This document shows positions 6,560 through 12,870 of a stretch of 12,994 nucleotides of DNA, piece after piece. This stretch comes from Gammaproteobacteria bacterium (lineage in GTDB: Bacteria; Pseudomonadota; Gammaproteobacteria; JAABTG01), in assembly GCA_030066245.1 (NCBI GenBank), contig JASJBY010000128.1:1-12994 (forward strand), given 5' to 3'. The position numbers were made by a program, and so were the translations under genes. Position 1 is the first letter of the stretch; each line of letters opens with the position of its first letter. Below the pieces are notes generated by a model. It had not been told where the DNA came from. It saw nothing but the letters and a program-made list of their open reading frames with translations, and searched no databases.

Positions 6560-7057
6560 TCAACGTACCGTGTAGCCGCGCCCTTCCAGACAGGCGGCGT
6601 AGGCGCGATCGTACTTGTTGCGTGCATTGTTATAGCTGGAGGTCTCCCGCTGCTCCCAGTCTCGGCGGCGGGTCTCTTCACGATCCTTCTGGTTCGAACG
6701 GCGCATATGCCCCATGGCACCGCCGCCCACGCCCCCGATGATGGCGCCCTTGCCTGCACCACTGCCGCCTCCGGCAAGGGCGCCCACACCGGCGCCCAGC
6801 AGCGCACCGCCGACGGCGCCTTCACCCGCCCCCCAGGTTTTCTTCTCTCTGGCAGGCGGTGGCGAGGACGTGGTCGGCCGGTTCATGGGGTCAAAACCGG
6901 TCTCGTCCTTCGCGAACTGGTAGCACTGAAACTTGTCTTGCTCCGTCTGGTCCTTGCTCTGACCCTTCGCCGGGTAGACGAACAGATCGTCCGCCCATGC
7001 GGGTGTCATGCTCAGGACAAGGGCGGCCACTATGGATGACGTCGCTAGTCCGCGCAT
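6560..7057 (-). CDS. Exported glycine-zipper family protein (165 aa)
   Basis: A signal peptide (MRGLATSSIVAALVLSMTPAWA) is followed by DDLFVYPAKGQSKDQTEQDKF, then QCYQFAKDETGFDP, a recurring N-terminal block of glycine-zipper envelope proteins. After a proline-rich linker comes a glycine zipper (about residues 76-116: GAGEGAVGGALLGAGVGALA, then GGGSGAGKGAIIGGVGGGAM). The protein ends in a highly charged helix (NQKDREETRRRDWEQRE) and a Cys-containing tail (ACLEGRGYTVR). Cys45 and Cys156 are the only cysteines in the mature chain. Glycine zippers mediate tight helix packing in membranes; the specific role is unknown. I chose the ATG at 7055-7057 (AGGAGG 9 nt upstream, ideal signal peptide). An upstream in-frame ATG at 7097-7099 also has an AGAGGG site and would add 14 residues. 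Confidence 0.85.
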   Translation of the reverse strand: MRGLATSSIVAALVLSMTPAWADDLFVYPAKGQSKDQTEQDKFQCYQFAKDETGFDPMNRPTTSSPPPAREKKTWGAGEGAVGGALLGAGVGALAGGGSGAGKGAIIGGVGGGAMGHMRRSNQKDREETRRRDWEQRETSSYNNARNKYDRAYAACLEGRGYTVR

Positions 7058-7115
7058 CACTTCCGTCCTCCTCATGCGACTGCGAATTGGAAAAACCATG
7101 CGAACCCTCTTGCCA

Positions 7116-7134
7116 TCCTGCTTATTGAGCAGGA
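7116..7134 (-). promoter_or_regulatory. Inverted repeat upstream of the glycine-zipper gene
   Basis: TCCTGCT-TATTG-AGCAGGA is a 7-bp perfect inverted repeat with a 5-nt spacer, about 60-77 bp before the chosen start and just upstream of the alternative start. It could be an operator or a leader hairpin. No sigma-70 promoter could be assigned with confidence. Confidence 0.3.
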
Positions 7135-7279
7135 CGTGGTTACCTTTGGGCGTGCTTTGGCGCTAGTGCCCCCGGCGGGCTTTCCGGCCAGGTGTCGGCA
7201 GCCCGCGAGGCGCTCACGATAACGTGGTTCAACAGCGCAGGCAAGGGTCCGCCACCCCAGTCCGGAGAATCAACCGAAG

Positions 7280-7297
7280 AGGTGGGTGCACCCACCT
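7280..7297. promoter_or_regulatory. 18-bp perfect palindrome
   Basis: AGGTGGGTGCACCCACCT is its own reverse complement over all 18 bases. It stands in the gap between the symporter-fusion gene and the glycine-zipper gene, about 220 bp upstream of the latter. A perfect palindrome of this size in non-coding DNA suggests a dimeric regulator site; the regulator is unknown. Confidence 0.35.
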
Positions 7298-7312
7298 GGC
7301 ATGTGCCGGTGC

Positions 7313-7408
7313 GCATTGGTGTTCGGTCAGGGCCGTACCGGCATGAGCGGCCGGCGAGCCTAAAGGAAGGAGTTCACTGCGTGTCTCGGAAGCTCTTGCC
7401 GGTACGGC
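7313..7408 (+). repeat. Structured dispersed repeat, copy 1 (short form, 96 bp)
   Basis: This stretch aligns with 12871-12994 in the same orientation: the first 42 bases match at 40 positions and the last 54 at 45, with a single 28-nt gap that removes one segment. Outer arms GGGCCGTACCGGCA (7330-7343) and TGCCGGTACGGCCC (7397-7410) are perfectly complementary over 14 bp. Inside, GAGC (7356-7359) pairs with GCTC (7392-7395), and the loop keeps the core TTCAC-N-GCGTGTC. The element is flanked by a 13-bp direct repeat (7301-7313 and 7437-7449). It may be a REP-like or other mobile stem-loop repeat or a structured RNA; I cannot name it. Confidence 0.75.
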
Positions 7409-7461
7409 CCCATTTGGAATGCTCTACCAATTAAGGATGTGCCGGTGCGTACCTTCGTCTC

Positions 7462-9636
7462 TCAGTCGATCCAGCCCAGCACATCCCGTCCGATGGACCA
7501 GCGGCGCTTCTTCTGGGTCTTGTCCTTGCCCAGGATCCACTTGTCGTAGAGCTGGTCGATGGCGGGGTCCACGTTCTTTAGTTCCAAGAAATCGCTGACC
7601 AGGGAGATGAAGTCTTGGTCACCCTTTGCCATCATCAGGCCCATGGGTGTCGAAAAGTGGGGCTCCGGAATGGCCACGGCATACTCCGGGTAAAGAATCG
7701 TCATTGCGGATCCGGCCTCGGCGCTGATGATGATGGCATCCAGCCCCTGGGGATTGTCCTCGAAGAAGGGCAGGTAGCTGTCTATTCTGACAATATCGGT
7801 GTTGGGTAGCTCTGCCTTTGCGAGTCTCGCCCGAGACCCGCCCGTGATCCCGAGCCGGACTATCTTGTTCTGGTCGATATCAGTCCAGGTTGTGAATTCG
7901 CCGCGCTGGTGGTCGGGCACCACCAGACCGGCCGTAATGGTCATGTAGGGCGTGGAGAAAGCCAGGTAGGCGCGGCGCTCCAGGTTGAACTCGAGCCCGC
8001 CGATGGCGATATCGAATTCTCCGCGGTTCATTTGGTTATACAAGGTACTGTACGTCCAGGGAATGAACTCCAGCGTGACTCCCAGATCCCGGGCCAGGCC
8101 ATGCATGAGCTCCACGTCGAAGCCCACCAACTCGCCGCTATCGTTGAAGAAGGAAAAGGGCAGATTGTCCGGGTTGTAGCCGACCCGAAGCGTGCCTCGC
8201 TCAAGGATCTGGGCCAGCCGGCGGCTACGGCCAATGTCGGCGGGCTCGAAGTCCTCCGGCAACTCCTTGTAGACCTCGGCTTCCACCGGATTGGTGACCG
8301 CCGATTGCATGAGGGTCCTGCGGGCTACGTCCTCGTCCCCCACCAATGCGCTGAGTCCGATCCGAGTCCCGAGGATGGCCACGCCGAACACGGCCACCGA
8401 AACGGCCGCGAAACGCCCCAGTCGCAGCCAGTTCAGTTGCACAGAGCCGGTTGCGGCGCAGGTGGCCACCAGGGTGAAGGCGAACAGGTTCATCACCGCC
8501 AGCAGGGTGGCGAACCAGCCGTTGACCACACCGGTGACCACGTAGAGCTGGTAAAGGTCCGAGGGAATGCGCATCTGGTCCAGCAGGAAGGGCAGCGCCA
8601 GGTCAACGCCCCCGAACAGGGTGAACAGGCCCATGGTGGAAAACGCGGGATATTCACCGACGCCGATGCTTTTGCCCGTGTACCAGCCGGCGAATAGGAT
8701 GAACAGCAAGGTGAGCAGCTTGCCGATGTTCGGGAAGTTGAACGAGGCGGGCACCAGCACCTCCACGTAGCTGTCCGTGTCCTCGCTGGCCATGTTCCGC
8801 TCCGCGAAAAGCTCCTTCGCGCTCTCGATGAGCATGGGCAGGACGATGAACAGATTCCCCGTGACAAAGCCCGTGATGAGGGCGGCGCGGGAGGCTCGGA
8901 TCACATCCCTGTAGGTGAAGGGCGTGAGCACGGCCACCAGTCCCGGCAGCACCAGAAAGGTGAGGATGAGAACGGCGACCACAAAGCTCAGGATGTAGGT
9001 CTGCAGTCGCCCGATCTCCTCCAGGCTCATGGTGCCGGCGGCATTGGCGGCAATGGCAAAGATGCCGAAAGGGGCGACCCGCACCACCATCATGGCCACC
9101 CGGGTCAGAGTCTTGGAAATCGCATCCAGCACATCCAGCAGATTTTTCTTGTTGTCCACTCCGATGAGCGCGATGCCCACGGCTACGCTAAACACGGCGG
9201 CGGCCGGAACCACCGTGCGCGCCAGGGCGCTAAAGGGGTTCACGGGGATGTAGAGGTCGATGAAATCCACCTCCGCCGCTTTCACCAGGCTGGGACTGTA
9301 GAACGAGCCACCCTCCGTGCTGGGGAAGGCCAGGGGCATCAGGAAGACGATGAGAAAGGCGAGCACCCAGGAGCCCACGAGCACAAGGCCGCCCGTGACG
9401 GCCAGGTTGCCGGCCTTGTCGTAGCTGAGGCTGCCAATGCCGGCTATGAGCGAGACCACCATGTAGGGCAGGATGGTCATCTGCAGCAGGCCCACGTAGC
9501 CCCGCCCGATGATGGCCAGGGCGCCGGCCTTGTCGCCGAAGAACAAGCCCGTGGCCACTCCCAGTATCAGGCCGATGAGGATCTGGCTGGACAGGCTCAG
9601 GCCTTTGCGCTTCTTCCCGTTCAAGCTAACCCCCAC
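7462..9636 (-). CDS. Symporter / solute-binding protein fusion (DAACS-like domain plus SBP family 3)
   Basis: This 724-residue protein joins two domains. Residues about 12-405 resemble the dicarboxylate/amino-acid:cation symporter family (DctA/GltP), for example SSQILIGLILGVATGLFFGD, the TM2 segment GLLQMTILPYMVVSLIAGIG, and RVAPFGIFAIAANAAG. A further hydrophobic stretch (about 408-432, FAAVSVAVFGVAILGTRIGL) follows. Residues about 474-705 are a family-3 periplasmic solute-binding domain: GTLRVGYNPDNLPFSFFND, ELVGFDVELMHGLARDLGV, FDIAIGGLEFNLERRAYLAF, STPY. The extra helix would put the binding domain in the periplasm. The canonical HP1 serine cluster and TM7 NMDGT are replaced (TGNLFIVLP, NFPNIGK). 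The start is uncertain: GTG at 9636 or TTG at 9624. The gene appears monocistronic. Likely substrate is an organic or amino acid, by inference. Confidence 0.88.
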   Translation of the reverse strand: MGVSLNGKKRKGLSLSSQILIGLILGVATGLFFGDKAGALAIIGRGYVGLLQMTILPYMVVSLIAGIGSLSYDKAGNLAVTGGLVLVGSWVLAFLIVFLMPLAFPSTEGGSFYSPSLVKAAEVDFIDLYIPVNPFSALARTVVPAAAVFSVAVGIALIGVDNKKNLLDVLDAISKTLTRVAMMVVRVAPFGIFAIAANAAGTMSLEEIGRLQTYILSFVVAVLILTFLVLPGLVAVLTPFTYRDVIRASRAALITGFVTGNLFIVLPMLIESAKELFAERNMASEDTDSYVEVLVPASFNFPNIGKLLTLLFILFAGWYTGKSIGVGEYPAFSTMGLFTLFGGVDLALPFLLDQMRIPSDLYQLYVVTGVVNGWFATLLAVMNLFAFTLVATCAATGSVQLNWLRLGRFAAVSVAVFGVAILGTRIGLSALVGDEDVARRTLMQSAVTNPVEAEVYKELPEDFEPADIGRSRRLAQILERGTLRVGYNPDNLPFSFFNDSGELVGFDVELMHGLARDLGVTLEFIPWTYSTLYNQMNRGEFDIAIGGLEFNLERRAYLAFSTPYMTITAGLVVPDHQRGEFTTWTDIDQNKIVRLGITGGSRARLAKAELPNTDIVRIDSYLPFFEDNPQGLDAIIISAEAGSAMTILYPEYAVAIPEPHFSTPMGLMMAKGDQDFISLVSDFLELKNVDPAIDQLYDKWILGKDKTQKKRRWSIGRDVLGWID

Positions 9637-9740
9637 TTAGATGTCGTGCACTCCGGCCCGGCATGGTCTGTGGACCGATGTGCATGACGAACCAGTCGTC
9701 GGCACCGCCACGCTTCCGATTATCCGCGGTCGAGAAGGGA

Positions 9741-9767
9741 ATTATGATAGACGCGTTTTGGCTACAA
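9741..9767 (-). promoter_or_regulatory. Possible promoter of the symporter-fusion gene
   Basis: On the minus strand TTGTAG (9762-9767) and CATAAT (9741-9746) form a -35/-10-like pair, but with a short 15-bp spacer. It sits about 100 bp upstream of the start codon in the only AT-rich patch of the gap. This is a weak call. Confidence 0.25.
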
Positions 9768-9792
9768 GCCCAACCGTCGCACCATGGCGTCG

Positions 9793-9810
9793 ATGCCGCG
9801 CGCGCGGCAT
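9793..9810. promoter_or_regulatory. 18-bp perfect GC palindrome
   Basis: ATGCCGCGCGCGCGGCAT is a complete palindrome of alternating purine-pyrimidine character at its centre. It lies midway between the divergent symporter-fusion and cytochrome genes, so a shared operator is possible. It could also be a cruciform or Z-DNA-prone tract without regulatory function. Confidence 0.3.
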
Positions 9811-10055
9811 GCCGTTTCGACTGGCGGTCGGTGGTTGATACCCACGGCGGTTGTCGCACAAGCCGCTCAGACGAGCTGATGCTATGCCCTTAGCAATAGG
9901 GCGCTGGCGGCGACGGTTTGCTATCATTCGGGTCCCTACAGGGCAACGCGCTCCGGACCGGACAACGGCAAGGGTTTGGAACTTCCGTCCCTGCGCCAGT
10001 GTCTGTCCACGCGATCTAAATCGCAGGTCGTGTTTATTCCGTCGAGTCGCATGAA

Positions 10056-10070
10056 GGAGCCGCGGGCTCC
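10056..10070 (+). promoter_or_regulatory. Leader hairpin before the cytochrome ribosome-binding site
   Basis: GGAGCC-GCG-GGCTCC is a 6-bp stem with a 3-nt loop, ending 10 bp before the AGGAGGT ribosome site (10081-10087). It probably protects the mRNA 5' end or is incidental. The left arm contains GGAG, so it could also decoy ribosomes. Confidence 0.3.
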
Positions 10071-10094
10071 GTTAACGTCTAGGAGGTCATAAGC

Positions 10095-10394
10095 ATGAAA
10101 AGAATGATCCTTGTGTTCGCCGCCTTGTGCCTGGCCGTGGTCGGGTTAGCCTATGCCGGCGGCGACGCCGCCGCGGGCAAGAGCAAGGCCGCGTCCTGCA
10201 TGGGCTGCCACGGCGCCAACGGCGAAGGGATGGGGCCCAACCCGAAAATCACGGGCCTGACGGAGCAGGCTTTCATCCAGGCGATGGTGGAATACAAGAC
10301 CGGCAAGCGACCCCACATGGGCATGCAGGCGCTTACCAAAGCCCTGAGCGAACAGGACTTTGCGGACCTGGCCGCCTATTACGCAAGCCTTTGA
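10095..10394 (+). CDS. Small periplasmic class I c-type cytochrome
   Basis: This is a 99-residue monoheme cytochrome c. A signal peptide (MKRMILVFAALCLAVVGLAYA) is followed by GGDAAAGKSKAASCMGCHGANG, with the CxxCH heme-attachment motif at Cys35-Cys38-His39. Met77 in the segment HMGMQALTKALSEQDFADLA occupies the position of the sixth heme ligand in c4/c553-like cytochromes (M seven residues before LS), with Met75 as alternative. The ending DFADLAAYYASL is the usual C-terminal helix. It should be a soluble periplasmic electron carrier; its redox partner is not encoded nearby. The start ATG has a perfect AGGAGGT 7 nt upstream, so expression may be high. A very good terminator follows, making it a one-gene transcript. 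Confidence 0.95.
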   Translation: MKRMILVFAALCLAVVGLAYAGGDAAAGKSKAASCMGCHGANGEGMGPNPKITGLTEQAFIQAMVEYKTGKRPHMGMQALTKALSEQDFADLAAYYASL

Positions 10395-10416
10395 CTCTGA
10401 GACTGCAGTCGCACGC

Positions 10417-10443
10417 AGGGCGGCCTTGGCCGCCCTTTTTTTT
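10417..10443 (+). terminator. Rho-independent terminator of the cytochrome gene
   Basis: AGGGCGGCC (10417-10425), TT, GGCCGCCCT (10428-10436) is a 9-bp GC-rich stem followed by eight Ts (10436-10443). It starts 22 bp after the cytochrome stop. It is a textbook intrinsic terminator on the plus strand, and also separates the gene from the convergent SDR gene. Confidence 0.95.
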
Positions 10444-10482
10444 CTGGGTCGTAACGATGAAGAGTGTTCTCAGTTGATAGTA

Positions 10483-11256
10483 CTAGAGCGTACGGATAAT
10501 GCCGCCTTCGACCCGCAACGCGCTGCCGTTGACTGCGCCGTTGATGGCCAGGAAGACCGCCGCATCAGCCACTTCCTCCACCTCGATGAAGCGCTGCACC
10601 AGCGACGTCGGTTCGTGTATCTGAAAATAGGTGTCGAGCACCGCTTGGATGGGCTTGCCCTCACTCCTGGCCAGGCTTTCGAAATACTCTTCAACGCCCG
10701 CCGTCCAGGTCGGGCCAGGCAACAGGCTGTTGACGGTCACCTGCGTGCCTTTGGTGAGTTCTGCAAGGCCGCGGGACAGTGAAATCAAGGCCGTCTTGGT
10801 AACGGAGTAATGGACCATCTGCGGCAACGGTTTGATGCCTGCTTCACTGGCAACGTTGATGATTCGCCCGGTATTGTTCTTCAACATGTTCGGCATCAGC
10901 GCGCGACATAGTCGCACGGCGCTGAGCACATTGGTCTGCAGGTAGCGCAGCCATTCCGCGTCATCGATCGCGAAGAAATCCTCGACGCTGAAAATGCCTG
11001 CGTTGTTGATGAGGATCTCCACAGGGTCATATTGCGCCAGTTGTTCCAATACTGGCTGGCAGCCTTCAGTGGTGCTCAGATCGCCCGCCACGCTTGCGTA
11101 AGTGCCGAGCTCAGAGCGGATGCGGTCTGCCGAATCCATGTCTCGGCCATGCACGATGACCCGGGCGCCGCGCTTCATAAAGGCGGTGGCGATGGCGTGA
11201 CCGATTCCTTTGGTCGAACCGGTTACGAGCACAACCCTGTCGTCCAGTGCTTCCAT
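10483..11256 (-). CDS. SDR family NAD(P)-dependent oxidoreductase
   Basis: This is a 257-residue classical short-chain dehydrogenase/reductase. The cofactor motif TGSTKGIG is at residues 12-19, NNAG at 84-87, the catalytic Ser137 in INVASEAG, and Tyr150/Lys154 in HYSVTK; Asn110 in LQTNVLSA completes the tetrad. HGRD after the second strand (residues 36-39) suggests an Arg-type, NADPH-tolerant pocket (inference). The C-terminal part (VADAAVFLAINGAVNGSALR, VEGGIIRTL) has the usual end, with the sequence before it lengthened around EYFESLARSEGKPIQAVLDT as a substrate lid. The substrate cannot be assigned. I chose the ATG at 11254-11256, 5 nt after GAGGGAG, over the TTG one codon upstream. The gene stands alone and converges with the cytochrome gene. 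Confidence 0.93.
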   Translation of the reverse strand: MEALDDRVVLVTGSTKGIGHAIATAFMKRGARVIVHGRDMDSADRIRSELGTYASVAGDLSTTEGCQPVLEQLAQYDPVEILINNAGIFSVEDFFAIDDAEWLRYLQTNVLSAVRLCRALMPNMLKNNTGRIINVASEAGIKPLPQMVHYSVTKTALISLSRGLAELTKGTQVTVNSLLPGPTWTAGVEEYFESLARSEGKPIQAVLDTYFQIHEPTSLVQRFIEVEEVADAAVFLAINGAVNGSALRVEGGIIRTL

Positions 11257-11399
11257 CAATGCTCCCTCAAGCTGAAGCGGTCAACAATGAGCCGCCGGAG
11301 TTAACCAGCGCGTTTGTTCCCGAGACGTAACCGTCGGCTATTCCCGAGTGTTGGCTGCTGGTGGTTACGACAGTAGTTCACTTGGCCTTTGGCGCCGCT

Positions 11400-11792
11400 T
11401 CAGATAGCAACTGCCTCTAGGTCGGTTCTGGCAAAATCTTCACCCTTGAAGAGTAGTGGCTCCCCGAGTGATTTGGCGAGTGCATACGAGAAGCAATCGC
11501 CAAAATTGAGGCCAGCCGCATGCCTACCCTTGCCGTACTGGCGAAATGCTTGTCGGGCCAGGAACGCCTGCTCCGAATCCACGGGAACCAGTTGAATTTC
11601 GGCTTTGCTAAGGAGAAGGTCAAAGTCCCGTACGCCGTCGGGACCGTAACGTGATTCGATCACGATGGAGACTTCGACAAAGCTGGCTACAGACACAGAC
11701 CGGGTGTCCGCAGCTTCGACGGCTTCGTTAAAAACTCTGCGCTCGGGCTCGTCCTGCAGGATTGCAAGTAGCGCCGAGGTATCAATGACCAT
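11400..11792 (-). CDS. vapC: VapC PIN-domain toxin ribonuclease (second TA pair)
   Basis: This is a 130-residue PIN-domain toxin. Acidic catalytic residues are present at Asp4 (MVIDTSALLAIL), Glu40 (ASFVEVSIVIE), Asp99 (GLNFGDCFSYALAKSLGEPL) and Asp119 (LLFKGEDFARTDL). The LNFGDCFSYALAK and KGEDFARTD blocks identify the Rv0624-like VapC subgroup, clearly different from the FitB-like toxin at 716-1141. Its ATG overlaps the antitoxin stop by one base (TGATG), so translation is coupled. No residue is missing; the toxin should be active on RNA when freed. The RNA target is unknown. Confidence 0.93.
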   Translation of the reverse strand: MVIDTSALLAILQDEPERRVFNEAVEAADTRSVSVASFVEVSIVIESRYGPDGVRDFDLLLSKAEIQLVPVDSEQAFLARQAFRQYGKGRHAAGLNFGDCFSYALAKSLGEPLLFKGEDFARTDLEAVAI

Positions 11793-12055
11793 CAGGCGGG
11801 CAGGCCTCTGTTGTCATATCCGAGGATTTCGTCAGGACTCCTGTCGTCCAGCACCGGCAATGACGCGCAATGCCTGGCGATTTCATCCAGTTCGTCCGCG
11901 AGCCGTCGGCCGGCTCGGCGGCGGCGTACGCGTTCCAATCGATCCCGGAGCGCTTGGGTCACCGCCTGGGTTTTGCTTTCTCCGGTAAGCTTCGCCAGCG
12001 TCGCGGCAAGCCGCTCTGTCTCCGGGTTACGAATGTTCAGCGCCATAGGTTTCAT
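11792..12055 (-). CDS. vapB: VapB antitoxin (PSK/AbrB-like transcription-factor type)
   Basis: This is an 87-residue antitoxin. MALNIRNPETERLAATLAKLTGESKTQAVTQALRDRLERV is the standard start of the VapB family paired with Rv0624-like toxins: a short beta strand (LNIRN), then helix-turn-helix-like packing of a ribbon-helix-helix type, followed by an Arg-rich linker. The C-terminal part (LDDRSPDEILGYDNRGLPA) is the toxin-binding tail with the typical DEILGYD motif. The listed start is the ATG at 12053-12055; the ATG three codons later (12044-12046) matches the family's usual MALNI start better, and neither has a Shine-Dalgarno site. The AT-rich stretch just upstream (12056-12090), including TGTACACTGTATC, probably contains the autoregulated promoter. 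Confidence 0.92.
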   Translation of the reverse strand: MKPMALNIRNPETERLAATLAKLTGESKTQAVTQALRDRLERVRRRRAGRRLADELDEIARHCASLPVLDDRSPDEILGYDNRGLPA

Positions 12056-12390
12056 TACGTATGCAAATAAATGTACACTGTATCAGCGCAATTCCAGTTC
12101 GTCCAGGCAGAGTAAGGGCATGGCGTCCCTTGCTGGACCTGGTTTCCGTGGGACTGGAAGCAGGGATCCTCCCCAGGTGTGGCCGCAGGGTCAGCCGTGG
12201 CTGACGTAGCGCGACACGGATTTTTTTACCTGTTGAGCGTTAAGCGGAACCGGATCGTGACGATAGACTGAGCGCCGTGAACGATGGGGGTTTTTGGGGG
12301 CGAGAGCGTTTCCGCAAAAGGCGCCGCCTGGCTTCATTCGCTCAGCCTTGAGTACGTCATTATTCCCGTAAGAAAGAGGTCATTAGGGTA
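12056..12390. other. 335-bp intergenic region between divergent genes
   Basis: No gene is supported here. The left end holds the vapB promoter region. In the middle is a plus-strand hairpin, GTCAGCC-GT-GGCTGAC (12190-12205), and a run of seven Ts (12221-12227) preceded by CCGTG/CACGG arms (12195-12199 and 12215-12219), which could end a short unannotated transcript. A G5-T5-G5 tract occupies 12286-12300. The last bases before 12391 include AGAGGT (12375-12380), the ribosome-site candidate of the next gene. Confidence 0.5.
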
Positions 12391-12804
12391 GTGATCACAG
12401 ACATTTCCAGCGGCTATCTCAAGACCTTGGCACAGACCGCGAAGACCCATGCCATCGCCGGGGCGTCCGCCGGTGTGGCTCTGGGCATTATCCATGGGGC
12501 CATCTCGGTCCACGAAAGGCAGCTCAGAGACCGCTATGATATGGCGGCTGAGGGGCTTACCCACGTCGGCACAGGGGCAATCCTAGGCGTGTTAGGCGCC
12601 ATGGCCACTGCGTTGGCGGGCGTGTCCGTCGCCGCCATCACCGGGCGGCGCCTTGTCGCTATCGCGGTTCCCCTGGTGGCCAGTGCCGTGGTCACCAGCG
12701 GCGCCCACGAGCCTGTCGAGCGCTGGGTTCGTTCCCGTAGCGACGACGTGGTGGCGGCCCTGAAGCGGACATTGGATCGGTCGCGACAACTAGACGCAGA
12801 CTGA
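12391..12804 (+). CDS. Unrecognised hydrophobic protein (137 aa), probably membrane-associated
   Basis: I do not recognise a family. Three hydrophobic stretches are visible: about residues 20-38 (HAIAGASAGVALGIIHGAI), 57-84 (VGTGAILGVLGAMATALAGV then SVAAI) and 88-103 (LVAIAVPLVASAVVTS). They are rich in Gly/Ala at zipper-like spacing. The middle connector (HERQLRDRYDMAAE) and the C-terminal tail (ERWVRSRSDDVVAALKRTL) are charged and probably helical. There is no signal peptide. Start is GTG 12391 with AGAGGT 10 nt upstream, which is weak, so the start is uncertain; ATG 12451-12453 is also in frame. The frame is long, GC-rich and continuous, and antisense frames have no recognisable content. 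It could be a small inner-membrane channel or envelope protein. Confidence 0.6.
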   Translation: MITDISSGYLKTLAQTAKTHAIAGASAGVALGIIHGAISVHERQLRDRYDMAAEGLTHVGTGAILGVLGAMATALAGVSVAAITGRRLVAIAVPLVASAVVTSGAHEPVERWVRSRSDDVVAALKRTLDRSRQLDAD

Positions 12805-12870
12805 AACCCTGATGCCCCTGGCGCCGACCACAGGCATGGAGATCCACCCGGGGACACGGTGCGCTGGCAG

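Larger units (their letters stand above)
9637..10094. other. 458-bp intergenic region between divergent genes
   Basis: No credible gene is visible here; short frames lack ribosome sites and recognisable content. It should hold the promoters of the divergent symporter-fusion and cytochrome genes. It contains an 18-bp perfect palindrome at 9793-9810, an AT-rich promoter-like patch at 9741-9767, a GCCCT/AGGGC stem at 9886-9902, a TATCAT that might be a cytochrome -10 (9922-9927, no good -35), and a 6-bp hairpin at 10056-10070. Confidence 0.6.

Noticed and set aside
6538..6825. N-terminal extension of the 143-residue secreted protein up to 6825
   Set aside because: The extension reads through the glycine-zipper gene in another frame. 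The ATG at 6537 has a good ribosome site and begins a proper signal peptide.
7150..7185. GC-rich stem followed by TTT as a plus-strand terminator
   Set aside because: The GCCC/GGGC stem is only 4 bp, and no plus-strand gene ends nearby.
7313..7410. Known riboswitch class in the structured repeat
   Set aside because: I compared the core with cobalamin, c-di-GMP, Moco, yybP-ykoY and glutamine motifs from memory and none match. A dispersed second copy also argues for a repeat family.
7909..8697. A 262-residue plus-strand open frame
   Set aside because: It is antisense to the binding-domain and symporter part of the fusion gene. It is rich in His/Gln/Gly/Glu from complementary codons, with no domain or ribosome site.
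9900..10080. Possible tRNA or small RNA before the cytochrome gene
   Set aside because: No cloverleaf with T-loop GTTCRA and CCA-adjacent acceptor stem can be drawn, only isolated short hairpins.
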